From: Nitrososphaerota archaeon | Lineage (GTDB): Archaea; Thermoproteota; Nitrososphaeria; Nitrososphaerales; Nitrosopumilaceae | Assembly: GCA_028867395.1 (NCBI GenBank) | Contig: JAGWGO010000010.1 | Span: 1 to 17,414 of the forward strand | DNA: 17,414 bases | Direction: 5' to 3' | In this document: in pieces, positions 6,097 through 14,486 of the stretch | Layout: the number at the start of each line of letters is the position of its first letter | Position numbering within the stretch: the first letter of the stretch is position 1 | Program-made: the position numbers and the translations under genes | Notes under the pieces: generated by a model | Seen by the model: only the letters and a program-made list of their open reading frames with translations | Told to the model about the DNA's origin: nothing | The model's database searches: none

Positions 6097-6462
6097 ATGG
6101 CCGAAGACCTTGAAAAATTCTGTGACGAGCTCGCAGATCTGATAAAGTCTTTTGAGAAAAAAAACATTGGATTGAAAATGTCACCTGACTTGGATTCTGG
6201 AGTGGTCAGGATATATGGTGAAAATTCTAGTGCACTGATGCGGGCAAAATCTGCACTTGACGAGGTTTCGGAGCTTGCATATGATACTGCAGAGCATCAC
6301 CCATACTGGCACCTGTTGTATGACAGCTCGCAGATTCTAAAAATTGTTCTTGAAAAGTGGCACGAAGATATTACAGACGAGGAGAAGAACGAGATTCAAT
6401 GGTATGCAAACAAGATTAAAGATTCACTTGCAAATGTATCGCACAACGATCACCACGATTAA
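6097..6462 (+). CDS. Hypothetical acidic helical protein (121 aa)
   Basis: Begins 3 nt after the CoA-binding gene stop (TGAGATATG), so almost certainly co-transcribed with it. The protein is acidic and mostly helical, with a central EHHPYWHLLYDSSQILKIVLEKW segment and a His/Asp-rich end (SHNDHHD). There is no signal peptide or membrane segment, and I recognise no known domain. Codon use matches the neighbours, which supports a real gene. Coupling to the CoA-binding gene is the only functional hint. Confidence 0.75.
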   Translation: MAEDLEKFCDELADLIKSFEKKNIGLKMSPDLDSGVVRIYGENSSALMRAKSALDEVSELAYDTAEHHPYWHLLYDSSQILKIVLEKWHEDITDEEKNEIQWYANKIKDSLANVSHNDHHD

Positions 6463-6472
6463 TTTTCAACAG

Positions 6473-6480
6473 AGATAAAT
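6473..6480 (+). promoter_or_regulatory. TATA box of the YchF-like GTPase gene
   Basis: AGATAAAT centred about 27 nt before ATG 6504, in the 41-nt gap after the preceding operon. The position fits a leaderless or nearly leaderless transcript. Confidence 0.55.
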
Positions 6481-6503
6481 AGTAAGGAAGATGAGATGAG
6501 TTC

Positions 6504-7721
6504 ATGCCAATTAAAATTGGCCTTATTGGTAAAACAAATACCGGCAAGACAACATTTTTCAACGCAGCCACGCTGGCAGGAAGCGAGATTTCAACTTATC
6601 CCTTTACTACAAAGAAACCAGAACGCGGTACAGGCAATGCAATTACACCGTGCGTTCACACCGAGTTTAACGTCAAGGACAATCCTCAAAACTCAAAATG
6701 CGTCGATGGATGGAGGTTCATACCAATTGAGCTCATCGATCTTCCGGGACTCATCAAGGGCGCGTGGGCAGGCAAGGGCCTAGGCAACCAGTTTCTCTCA
6801 GTTGCAACCCAATCTGATGCTCTCTTGCATGTGGTAGATGTATCAGGGAGCGTGGACTCTACTGGAAGGATTGCAGAGATTGGGCAGGGAGACCCAATAG
6901 CAGATGTATCTGATATTGAGGAGGAGCTGATAATGTGGTACCAGAAACTCTTGGAAGGAAATAGGGACAAGATATCAAAACTAGTCAACTCTGAGACAGA
7001 GCCTGTTGTGGCCATTACTGATGTATTTCGAGGCATTGGAGTAAAGGAGAGCCATGTAAAAGAGGCGCTAAATGTGACTGGCCTTGAAAGCAAACACTTT
7101 GACAACTTTGACATGAATGACAGCAAAAAATTTGCAGCTCACTTGAGAAAGATATCAAAGCCAACCCTGATAGTTGCAAACAAGATAGACCTGCCTGGTG
7201 CCGACAAGAACTTTGACAGGCTGCGAGAAAAATATGTTGATACCATAATCATCCCGGCAAGCGCAGACAGCGAGCTCTCACTTAGGCGCGCGGAGCAAAA
7301 GGGGTTGATAAAGTACGTGCCGGGGTCTGAACAGTTTGAGATTCTTCACAAGGAAAAACTTGCCAAAAGACAACTTGACGCACTAGACTTTATCACCAAG
7401 GGAATACTTGGCGAGTACATGAGGACAGGAGTCCAGTTTGCGATAAACGTGACGGTATTCAAGTTGCTAAAGATGAACTCTGTATATCCGGTTGCCGACC
7501 CAGAAAAACTGTCAGACAGAAAGGGCCGCATTCTTCCCGACCTGATACTGATGAAGGACGGCTCGACAGTGGAAGACTTGGCAAAGGAGATTCACTCTGA
7601 CTTGACAAAGGGGTTGCTCTATGCAAAGGACGTAAGATATGGTGTGAGGCTGCCTACCAACTATCAGCTTAGAGACAGGGATGTTGTATCACTAGTAAGC
7701 GCGCAGACAAAAAAGTCCTAG
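6504..7721 (+). CDS. ychF: YchF/OLA1-family translation-associated GTPase (Obg-HflX superfamily, archaeal type)
   Basis: 405 residues, the full length for archaeal members. P-loop GKTNTGKTT (residues 9-17), G3 DLPG (79-82) followed by LIKGAWAGKGLGNQFL, G4 NKID (226-229), and a C-terminal TGS domain (about 315-400, with LPDLILMKDGSTVEDLAKEIH and a final RDRDVVSLV). Bacterial YchF and human OLA1 have a non-canonical G4 (NxxE) and prefer ATP; the NKID here is the canonical guanine-specific form kept in archaeal relatives, so GTP is the likely nucleotide. It probably works with ribosomes or translation factors in the cytoplasm. A TATA box about 27 nt upstream supports the start. Its TAG stop overlaps the cysS stop on the other strand through a shared CTAG. 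Confidence 0.9.
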   Translation: MPIKIGLIGKTNTGKTTFFNAATLAGSEISTYPFTTKKPERGTGNAITPCVHTEFNVKDNPQNSKCVDGWRFIPIELIDLPGLIKGAWAGKGLGNQFLSVATQSDALLHVVDVSGSVDSTGRIAEIGQGDPIADVSDIEEELIMWYQKLLEGNRDKISKLVNSETEPVVAITDVFRGIGVKESHVKEALNVTGLESKHFDNFDMNDSKKFAAHLRKISKPTLIVANKIDLPGADKNFDRLREKYVDTIIIPASADSELSLRRAEQKGLIKYVPGSEQFEILHKEKLAKRQLDALDFITKGILGEYMRTGVQFAINVTVFKLLKMNSVYPVADPEKLSDRKGRILPDLILMKDGSTVEDLAKEIHSDLTKGLLYAKDVRYGVRLPTNYQLRDRDVVSLVSAQTKKS

Positions 7722-9121
7722 GTCTCTGCTTCGATTCTTTCCTGTTTCATCCACAAGGTCTTCTTTTTGTGATCAATTAGTACAATTCCCATTGATGATA
7801 TCTCATTTCGGATAACATCTGCATCCTGAAACTTTTTCTGGGCGCGCAAGAGATTGCGTTTTTCTATCGATTCGTTAACCTTCTTTTTTTCCTCCTCTGT
7901 TACCTGCAAGACCCTTAGGCCCAAGATATCTAGCATCTCATCAAGTGTGGGTAAAATTTTTTCAGAAAGCGGGGAGACTAGAACCTCTGATGCTGCAAGT
8001 TGGTTTGCTGCCTTGACAAGCTTGAAGAACGCGCCTATTGCAAGAGCTGTATTAAAGTCAGAGTTTAGAGCATCTGTAAACTCTTTTTTGGTCTCTCTTA
8101 CTGTATCTTCGACAAATTTTGTGTTACTTGGACTTGCAGAACCTTCTCCTGACAAAATCAATTCATAATAACAACTCTCCACTTGGCGCCACTTTGTTAT
8201 GGTCTCTCTTAGCAAGTCCTCAGAATAGTCAATTGGCTTGGAGTAGTGGCCTGAGAGGCAAAAGAGCCTGATTATGTTTGCGCCCCACTTTTTTAGCACA
8301 AAATCAACAGACCTGGTGTTTCCCAAGGACTTGGACATCTTCTCTCCATTTATTGTCACCATGCCAACATGCATCCATATCTTGGCAAAATTTTTTCCAG
8401 AGTAGGATTCTGATTGCGCAATCTCATTTTCATGGTGCGGAAATATCAAGTCCCTTCCACCACCATGTATCTCGAAATCTTCACCAAGATACTTTAGGCT
8501 CATGGCAGAGCACTCGATGTGCCACCCAGGCCTTCCCTTGCCCCACGGGCTGTCCCATGTGGGCTCGTCGTCTGCAAACTTCCACAGCGCAAAGTCAAGA
8601 GGATCTTTTTTTGTCTCGTCAACTTCCACTCTAGCACCTGATACAAGCTCGTCAGTCTTTTTCTTTGAGAGCTTGCCGTACTGAGCAAACTTTGATACGG
8701 AAAAGTAGACGCCGTTTGTGGATATGTAGGCAATTTTTTTGTCAATTAATTCCTTGATTATATTTACCATGTCTAAGATGTGCTCTGTTGCCTTTGGGTA
8801 CAGGTCTGCGCGCTTGACATTGAGGCTGTCAAAGCCCTCAAAATAACTTGTGATGTATCTTGTGCTTATCGCGTCTGATGAGACGTTCTCTGACCTTGCG
8901 CGGTTGATTATCTTGTCGTCAACGTCTGTAAAGTTTTGCACAAACTTGACCTTGACTCCATGGTGTTCAAGAAACCTTCTGAGGGTATCAAAGACTATGA
9001 TTGTCCTTGCATGGCCTATGTGGCTGTCGTCGTATACCGTAACTCCGCAAAGATATATTCTAACTGTGCCATATGTGTCAAGTTCCTTCTCTGTCACTGA
9101 TAGCGTATCGAAAATCTTCAA
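7718..9121 (-). CDS. cysS: Cysteinyl-tRNA synthetase
   Basis: 467 residues, class I aminoacyl-tRNA synthetase charging tRNA-Cys. HIGH motif HIGH (34-37), KMSKS motif (261-265), and the four zinc ligands expected from the E. coli enzyme: C25 (YLCGVTVYD), C204 (HIECSAMS), H229 and E233 (FPHHENE). The start is TTG at 9121: an in-frame TAA lies two codons upstream (9125-9127), and the protein then opens MKIFDTLS, matching the family's usual first residues. The gene is last in a Rieske - nadE - cysS transcript, 11 nt after the nadE stop. Its stop codon shares CTAG with the convergent ychF gene. Confidence 0.97.
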   Translation of the reverse strand: MKIFDTLSVTEKELDTYGTVRIYLCGVTVYDDSHIGHARTIIVFDTLRRFLEHHGVKVKFVQNFTDVDDKIINRARSENVSSDAISTRYITSYFEGFDSLNVKRADLYPKATEHILDMVNIIKELIDKKIAYISTNGVYFSVSKFAQYGKLSKKKTDELVSGARVEVDETKKDPLDFALWKFADDEPTWDSPWGKGRPGWHIECSAMSLKYLGEDFEIHGGGRDLIFPHHENEIAQSESYSGKNFAKIWMHVGMVTINGEKMSKSLGNTRSVDFVLKKWGANIIRLFCLSGHYSKPIDYSEDLLRETITKWRQVESCYYELILSGEGSASPSNTKFVEDTVRETKKEFTDALNSDFNTALAIGAFFKLVKAANQLAASEVLVSPLSEKILPTLDEMLDILGLRVLQVTEEEKKKVNESIEKRNLLRAQKKFQDADVIRNEISSMGIVLIDHKKKTLWMKQERIEAET

Positions 9122-9132
9122 ACCTTAATCAC

Positions 9133-9945
9133 TTAGAGTGCGCATATTTTGGGTGTTATTCTTTTGTGCTCACTTCTTTTATGCATCTGGTAAATCTTAT
9201 CCACATTTGAGATTGGAATCTCTGTTATTTTCGCAGTATCTTCAATTGAGAGATTCTTGTCAAAGATGCAGTATAGAATAGAGTCAACCTCCTCGTACGT
9301 CATGCCAATCTCGCCTTCTGCAGTGTGGCCCTCCCAAAGCCTGGGACCGCTTGGTTTTGATACTATGTTGTGTGATATGCCAAGAAATTTTGCAAACTCT
9401 CGAATCTGTGTCTTGTAAAGCGATGCAACCGGCAAGAGGTCTGCTGCTCCATCTCCGTACTTTGTGAAATACCCAATAAGAAACTCGCTCCTGTCACCTG
9501 ACCCAAGGACAAGATAGCTCCTCGCATTTGCGTAATAATATAATATATTTGACCTAATCCTTGCCCCTAGATTTCCAAAGGCAAGAGGACTTGGCTCGAT
9601 GTATTTCGAGTACTCCTTGTGGATATATCCGATGTCAATCAATTTGTACTCTAGATGTAATTCATCTACAATCTTGATGGCATCGTCCGTGTCAGACGAG
9701 GGTGTAATCTTGGCATTTGGCATTATCAGAGCAAGGGAATTTTGTTTTACATATTTTGAACAGATCATTGCAATTACTGCTGAGTCTATCCCACCGCTGA
9801 GACCAAAGGCCACGCCCTGTGATCTTCGCTCTCTTGTCTCATCTACAAGAAACGAGCCAATTTTTTCTTCGATTGTCTTGAAATCTTTTTTTGTTATCTC
9901 TTCTAATATGACACGATTCAAAGCCTTGCTAAAGTGATATTGCAT
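9133..9945 (-). CDS. nadE: NH3-dependent NAD+ synthetase
   Basis: 270 residues, the short ammonia-dependent form without a glutaminase domain. The PP-loop SGGIDSAV (50-57) binds ATP. GSGDRSEFLIGYFTKYGDGAADLLPVASLYKT is the diagnostic deamido-NAD/ATP block, followed by KPSGPRLWEGHTAEGEIGMTYEEVD near the C-terminus. It converts nicotinate adenine dinucleotide, ammonia and ATP to NAD+; in an ammonia-oxidising lineage, ammonia supply would be direct. ATG 9945 lies 15 nt after the Rieske gene stop, without a Shine-Dalgarno sequence, and the gene is followed 11 nt later by cysS, so this is the middle gene of a three-gene operon. Confidence 0.95.
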   Translation of the reverse strand: MQYHFSKALNRVILEEITKKDFKTIEEKIGSFLVDETRERRSQGVAFGLSGGIDSAVIAMICSKYVKQNSLALIMPNAKITPSSDTDDAIKIVDELHLEYKLIDIGYIHKEYSKYIEPSPLAFGNLGARIRSNILYYYANARSYLVLGSGDRSEFLIGYFTKYGDGAADLLPVASLYKTQIREFAKFLGISHNIVSKPSGPRLWEGHTAEGEIGMTYEEVDSILYCIFDKNLSIEDTAKITEIPISNVDKIYQMHKRSEHKRITPKICAL

Positions 9946-9960
9946 TATGAATTAAACTTA

Positions 9961-10263
9961 TCACACATCTAGGTAGATGCCATCGCTTTTTACTTCAACT
10001 TTGTATGTCTGAATCTTTATTCCTTTGATATAGTCTAGGAGCTCGCCAGTCTTGATGTTATAGTGCCAAAAGTGAAGTGGACACTCTACAACGTCGCCTT
10101 CTAGCTTACCCGGTGCAAGAGAGCCGTCCTGGTGGACGCAGATGGAATCTAGGGCATGAAAACCGTTTTGGTTGAATATGGCGATTTTTTTGCCTTCTAC
10201 TACAAACTCTCTACCCTTTCCTGGGGCAATCTCGGTTTTCTCGGCAACCTTCTTCCACGTCAT
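9961..10263 (-). CDS. Rieske-type [2Fe-2S] ferredoxin
   Basis: 100 residues made of one Rieske domain. Cluster ligands are C42 and H44 (CVHQDGSLAPG) and C61 and H64 (CPLHFWHYNIKTGE), with the usual 16-residue spacing between the two boxes. There is no membrane anchor or signal peptide, so it is a soluble small electron carrier of the type related to NirD and to dioxygenase ferredoxins, not the bc1-complex Rieske protein. The redox partner is not encoded here. It is first in an operon with nadE and cysS, and a TATA box about 29 nt before ATG 10263 supports the start. Confidence 0.92.
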   Translation of the reverse strand: MTWKKVAEKTEIAPGKGREFVVEGKKIAIFNQNGFHALDSICVHQDGSLAPGKLEGDVVECPLHFWHYNIKTGELLDYIKGIKIQTYKVEVKSDGIYLDV

Positions 10264-10287
10264 ACTTTTTTAGACTTGAACTCATCT

Positions 10288-10296
10288 AATATTTAG
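10288..10296 (-). promoter_or_regulatory. TATA box of the Rieske - nadE - cysS operon
   Basis: On the minus strand CTAAATATT, centred about 29 nt before ATG 10263. It lies in the divergent region shared with ahcY, whose own box is about 28 nt farther right. Confidence 0.55.
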
Positions 10297-10315
10297 ATTG
10301 CCATATTTGATAACA

Positions 10316-10323
10316 TTTTATAC
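10316..10323 (+). promoter_or_regulatory. TATA box of ahcY
   Basis: TTTTATAC centred about 25 nt before ATG 10345. The distance makes ATG 10345 the leaderless start and argues against the TTG at 10333. Confidence 0.65.
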
Positions 10324-10344
10324 CCCTAGAATTTGAAATTTCGT

Positions 10345-11586
10345 ATGAGCCAGATTAAAGATCCAACACTTGCAGAAAAGGGAAAGATGTCATACGAGTG
10401 GGCACGGGATCACATGAAGATTCTTACTAATACTGTAGAACGACTGAAAAAATCACAACCGCTGAAAGGAATTAGGCTTGGGGTGTGCCTTCACATTACA
10501 AAAGAGACCTCTGTTCTTATGATGGGCGCAAAGGCATTGGGTGCCGAGATCAGCGCATGCGGGGCAAATCCGCTCTCAACGCAGGACGACATTGCCGCGT
10601 TTCTTGCAGAAAATGGCATTCACATTTATGCCTGGGAAGGACAGAGCTCAGAAGAATATGACTGGTGCATCGAGCAGATGCTAAGTCACAAGCCGCAGAT
10701 TCTCACAGACGACGGATCTGATTGTCACAGCAAGATTCACAGCAGCAAAGAGTTCTCGTCATGGAGTATTCTTGGGGGAACAGAGGAGACCACAACAGGA
10801 GTAATCAGGCTAAAGGCCCTTGAGAAACAAAAGAAGCTCAAGTATCCGGTAATTGCAGTAAATGATGCATACACAAAACACATGTTTGACAACAGATACG
10901 GGACAGGACAGAGCACAATTGACGGTTATTTCAGATCAATGAACCTTCTCTTTGCAGGAAAGAGAGTAGTCGTTGCAGGGTATGGATGGGTAGGAAAGGG
11001 AGTTGCATCAAGGGCGAGCGGACTTGGGGCCAAGGTCTATGTCACAGAGATAGACCCAATCAGAGCACTAGAGGCTCACATGGACGGCTATGAGGTCATG
11101 CCAATTGAGGAGGCTACAAAGGTTGGTGACATCTTTGTCACAGCTACAGGACAGACCGGCGTGATAAGAAAGGAGCACATCTTGAAGATGAAAGAAGGCG
11201 CAATCCTTGGAAACGTAGGACACTTTGATGTCGAGGTAGATGCCAAGTTTCTCTTAAACGAGAGCAAGTCGGTCCGAGAGGTGCGCCCGAACCTTGACGA
11301 ATGCGTACTCAAAAACGGCAAGCGAGTTTATCTAATTGGAAAGGGAAGAATAGCAAATCTTGTTGCAGCAGAAGGACATCCTCCGGAGGTTATGGCTCAA
11401 TCATTTTCAAACCAACTACTTTCAATGATTTACATTGCAAAGAATCACAAAAAGATTGGAAAGCGAGTCATCACAGTTCCTGTAGAGATTGACAAACAAA
11501 TTGCAATTGACGCACTTGCTGCAATGAGCGTAAAAATTGACAAGCCAACTCCAGCTCAGATAAAGTATGCTCAGAGTTGGGCATAG
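10345..11586 (+). CDS. ahcY: S-adenosyl-L-homocysteine hydrolase
   Basis: 413 residues from ATG 10345; a TTG at 10333 would add four residues but sits only about 13 nt from the TATA box. Recognisable blocks are the substrate region LGVCLHITKETSVL, TDDGSD, GGTEETTTGVIRL, NDAYTKHMFDNRYGTGQSTI with the catalytic lysine, the NAD-binding Rossmann loop VVVAGYGWVGKGVA, the VTEIDP strand end, and ATGQTGVI ... GNVGHFDVE. It reversibly splits SAH into adenosine and homocysteine using tightly bound NAD+, relieving product inhibition of methyltransferases. The C-terminus ends shortly after an archaeal-type KYAQSW, without the bacterial HYRY tail. It is followed 30 nt later by metG, so methyl-cycle and methionine functions are adjacent. 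Confidence 0.96.
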   Translation: MSQIKDPTLAEKGKMSYEWARDHMKILTNTVERLKKSQPLKGIRLGVCLHITKETSVLMMGAKALGAEISACGANPLSTQDDIAAFLAENGIHIYAWEGQSSEEYDWCIEQMLSHKPQILTDDGSDCHSKIHSSKEFSSWSILGGTEETTTGVIRLKALEKQKKLKYPVIAVNDAYTKHMFDNRYGTGQSTIDGYFRSMNLLFAGKRVVVAGYGWVGKGVASRASGLGAKVYVTEIDPIRALEAHMDGYEVMPIEEATKVGDIFVTATGQTGVIRKEHILKMKEGAILGNVGHFDVEVDAKFLLNESKSVREVRPNLDECVLKNGKRVYLIGKGRIANLVAAEGHPPEVMAQSFSNQLLSMIYIAKNHKKIGKRVITVPVEIDKQIAIDALAAMSVKIDKPTPAQIKYAQSWA

Positions 11587-11594
11587 CTTAAATC
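11587..11594 (+). promoter_or_regulatory. Candidate TATA box of metG
   Basis: CTTAAATC directly after the ahcY stop codon, centred about 26 nt before ATG 11617. metG may therefore have its own leaderless transcript as well as read-through from ahcY. Confidence 0.45.
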
Positions 11595-11616
11595 CAGTGC
11601 AACCTCTACCCAAATA

Positions 11617-13263
11617 ATGAAACGGGCGATCATCACAAGCGCTCTGCCGTACGCAAACGGCGAGATACATCTTGGACATGTTGCCTCGACATATCTTCCT
11701 GCTGATATTACTACAAGATTTCTCAAGATGACTGGAACTGAGGCATATTACATATGTGCATCAGATGACTATGGCACACCTATACTGATTCAGGCCGAGA
11801 AAGAGAAAAAGACTCCAGAGGAATATGTGAAATTTTGGAACAAGAGAGACTATGATGATTTTACTGCGTTTGGGATAGATTTTGATCTCTTCTACAGGAC
11901 AAGCTCTCCTGAGAACATTGCGTTTGTGCAGGAGACATTCAAAAAACTGATGCAAAACGGACACATCTACGAGCAAGAGATAATCCAGTTTTACTGCAAG
12001 TTTGACAAGAAATTTCTGCCAGACAGGTATGTCATCGGAAGATGTCCCTACTGCAAGGCAGAAGAGCAGTACTCTGACTTGTGCGAAAAGTGTGGACGAG
12101 TTCCGGAGGAGATAGAAGAGCCCAAATGCTCCATATGTAAGAACCCTCCAACAAAGGAAAAGACAAAGCACTACTTTTTCAAGCTGACAAACTTTGTTGC
12201 CGAGCTGAACCAGTGGCTTGATGCCGACTCGCACCTTCAAAAGGACGTAAAAAAATACGTACAGAACTGGATAAAAGACGGCCTAGTTGACTGGGACATA
12301 ACCAGAGACATCTCATGGGGCGTGCCTATTCCATTGGACGCGGCAAAGGGGCAGGTGTTCTACGGTTGGTTTGACAACCACCTTGCATACATATCGACTG
12401 CGCTCAAGTTTCTTGAAGGCAAGGGGTTGGATGGAAAAGAGTTTTGGAACTCCGCTGACAGTTACCATTTCATAGGAAAGGACATTGTATACCATCACTA
12501 TCTGTTTTTACCTGCAATGAGGATCGGGATAAAAAAAGAGTTCAAGCTTCCAGACTATATCCCGACAAGGGGTCATCTCATGCTACAATCAAAAAAGATC
12601 TCAAAGAGCAGAAACTGGTACATAGGTCTGAAGGACTTTTTGCAACTCTATCCTGCCGACTATCTGAGATTTTATCTAACCATGATAACGCCATACAGCC
12701 AAGACGACCTAAACTTTGACTGGGACGAGTTTGCTGCAAGGATAAACTCTGAGCTCATCGGCAACATTGGAAACTTTGTCAACCGAGCACTTGGGTTCAC
12801 AAAGAAGAGCACTGGCGGAACAATCCCTTCTGCTGACATTCTTGACTCTGCCGACACAGAGGCCCAAGACAAGATAAAAAAATTGGCAGGCGATCTGACT
12901 CTGCTGATGGAAGAAAACCACCTTGACAGAGCGCTCAAAAAGATAATCGAGTTTTCTGCACACTTTAACCAATACTTTCAGAAAAAAGAACCGTGGAAGG
13001 GAGGATCTGGCACAAACAACTGCATATTCATTTCAGTCAACGCAGTGCGTTCCATTGCGATATCGCTTTATCCGTTCTTGCCCGAGTCGTCACAAAAGAT
13101 TTGGACGCAACTTGGCATGCAAGGCAAAGCCTCAGAGCAAAAGTGGGAATCAATGTCAGAAATTTTGATAGAAAAGGGTCATGCACTAGGAGAGGTCTCC
13201 CCACTATTCAAAAAAGTGGAACCTGCAGACATTCAAGCGCAAAAGTCAAAGCTTGGTCAATAA
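11617..13263 (+). CDS. metG: Methionyl-tRNA synthetase
   Basis: 548 residues, class I synthetase. N-terminal ITSALPYANGEIHLGH with the HIGH-type motif HLGH (18-21), three CxxC pairs in the zinc-knuckle insertion (C143/C146, C156/C159, C171/C174) as in archaeal MetRS, and a KMSKS-type motif in the variant form KISKS (327-331). FHFIGKDIVYHH-type and GNFVNR blocks are present (SYHFIGKDIVYHH; NIGNFVNRAL). The protein stops after the anticodon-binding helical domain; the C-terminal EMAP/Trbp-like tRNA-binding domain found in many bacterial enzymes is absent, which is normal where it is a separate protein. It charges both initiator and elongator tRNA-Met. Its TAA shares one base with the ATG of the following MFS gene. 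Confidence 0.96.
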   Translation: MKRAIITSALPYANGEIHLGHVASTYLPADITTRFLKMTGTEAYYICASDDYGTPILIQAEKEKKTPEEYVKFWNKRDYDDFTAFGIDFDLFYRTSSPENIAFVQETFKKLMQNGHIYEQEIIQFYCKFDKKFLPDRYVIGRCPYCKAEEQYSDLCEKCGRVPEEIEEPKCSICKNPPTKEKTKHYFFKLTNFVAELNQWLDADSHLQKDVKKYVQNWIKDGLVDWDITRDISWGVPIPLDAAKGQVFYGWFDNHLAYISTALKFLEGKGLDGKEFWNSADSYHFIGKDIVYHHYLFLPAMRIGIKKEFKLPDYIPTRGHLMLQSKKISKSRNWYIGLKDFLQLYPADYLRFYLTMITPYSQDDLNFDWDEFAARINSELIGNIGNFVNRALGFTKKSTGGTIPSADILDSADTEAQDKIKKLAGDLTLLMEENHLDRALKKIIEFSAHFNQYFQKKEPWKGGSGTNNCIFISVNAVRSIAISLYPFLPESSQKIWTQLGMQGKASEQKWESMSEILIEKGHALGEVSPLFKKVEPADIQAQKSKLGQ

Positions 13264-14486
13264 TGGCATTAGACTGGATATCAAAAGACGGCAAACTGAT
13301 ACTTGGAGCAAGGGTTGTCAGAAATTTCTCATATGGATTTCTAAGCGTGGTTCTTGCAATCTATCTCAACCTACTTGGGTTCAGCGAGATTCTAATAGGA
13401 GTTGTACTGACTGTAACACTTGTAAATGGAATCATATTCAATGTTATCTCAAGTGCATACGCAGACAAGATGGGAAGAAGAAAGTTTCTGATTCTTTACG
13501 CAGTGCTTATGGTTGTCTCTGCTGTCATATTTTATGTAACTGACAACTATTTTGCCCTTATCGCTGCAGCACTAATTGGTACAGTGAACGTGACAGGATC
13601 TGAAGTTGGAGCGTTTTTGTCACTAGAGCAGGCAATACTGCCACAGACTATAACAGACGAGAAGAAGAGGACATCCATCTTTAGCATATACAACATGGTA
13701 GGAACATTTGCCATGTCTGCAGGAGTGTTGCTTTCAGGCCTACCGCACATATTTTCACAGCAGCTTGGCATTGACAAGATTGGCTCAATTAAGATCCTCT
13801 TTCTTGCATATGCTGCATGCGCACTTGTTGCACTTGGAATCTATCTTGTATTATCTTCAAGAGTAGAGCCCAGCAAGAAACATGAGAACGGTTCTTCTCT
13901 TCGAAACATCTCGCCCGAGTCTCGAAAAATAATTACAAAAATGTCCTCGCTTTTTGCAGTGGACTCGTTTGCAGGAGGGTTTGTGATACAAAGCATAGTC
14001 TCGCTTTGGTTTTACACAAAGTTTGGTGCAGACCTGGCAACGTTATCTTACATATTTACCGCAGCAGGCGTGCTCACTGCGATATCATATCTTTTGGCAA
14101 GCAAGATTGCATCAAGGATAGGTCTTGTAAACACAATGGTGTGGACACATATTCCGTCAAACATTCTTTTGATGCTGGTAGCATTTGCGCCATCTTTTCC
14201 GCTTGCCATAGGGCTATACCTTGCAAGGATGAGCATATCACAGATGGACGTTCCAACAAGGCAATCGTATCTCATGGCGGTGGTAAAGGAGAACGAGCGC
14301 GTCGCGACTGCTGGAATAACCAACACGTCAAGAAACATAGCGCAGGCAGTGAGCCCATCGATTACAGGTGCGATACTTGGACAGTTGCTGTCTGCACCGT
14401 TTGTCATAGGCGGTGCACTAAAGCTGGCATACGACGTGGGGCTCTTTATCAGCTTCAGAAAGATAAAGCCGCCCGAAGAGCTCTAG
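13263..14486 (+). CDS. Major facilitator superfamily transporter
   Basis: 407 residues with about 12 hydrophobic segments. The MFS motif A appears between TM2 and TM3 as SSAYADKMGRRKFL (63-76). A hydrophilic loop at about 195-225 (SSRVEPSKKHENGSSLRNISPESRK) separates the two six-helix halves. The start is ATG 13263, overlapping the metG stop (TAATG), which implies translational coupling; the frame is open further upstream, but that part lies within metG. The substrate cannot be read from the sequence. Position behind ahcY and metG suggests, weakly, an amino acid or a methyl-cycle metabolite; drug-efflux-like function is equally compatible with the motifs. The stop shares CTAG with the convergent dehydrogenase gene. 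Confidence 0.9.
   Translation: MALDWISKDGKLILGARVVRNFSYGFLSVVLAIYLNLLGFSEILIGVVLTVTLVNGIIFNVISSAYADKMGRRKFLILYAVLMVVSAVIFYVTDNYFALIAAALIGTVNVTGSEVGAFLSLEQAILPQTITDEKKRTSIFSIYNMVGTFAMSAGVLLSGLPHIFSQQLGIDKIGSIKILFLAYAACALVALGIYLVLSSRVEPSKKHENGSSLRNISPESRKIITKMSSLFAVDSFAGGFVIQSIVSLWFYTKFGADLATLSYIFTAAGVLTAISYLLASKIASRIGLVNTMVWTHIPSNILLMLVAFAPSFPLAIGLYLARMSISQMDVPTRQSYLMAVVKENERVATAGITNTSRNIAQAVSPSITGAILGQLLSAPFVIGGALKLAYDVGLFISFRKIKPPEEL

Noticed and set aside
6686..7126. Minus-strand open frame of 146 codons
   Set aside because: Antisense to the ychF GTPase domain; Ser/Thr-rich translation typical of a shadow frame.
11761..12240. Minus-strand open frame of 159 codons
   Set aside because: Antisense to the clearly real metG zinc-knuckle region; no domain.
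12993..13262. Upstream extension of the MFS transporter frame
   Set aside because: It lies wholly within metG in another frame, and the added residues are polar and unlike an MFS N-terminus.
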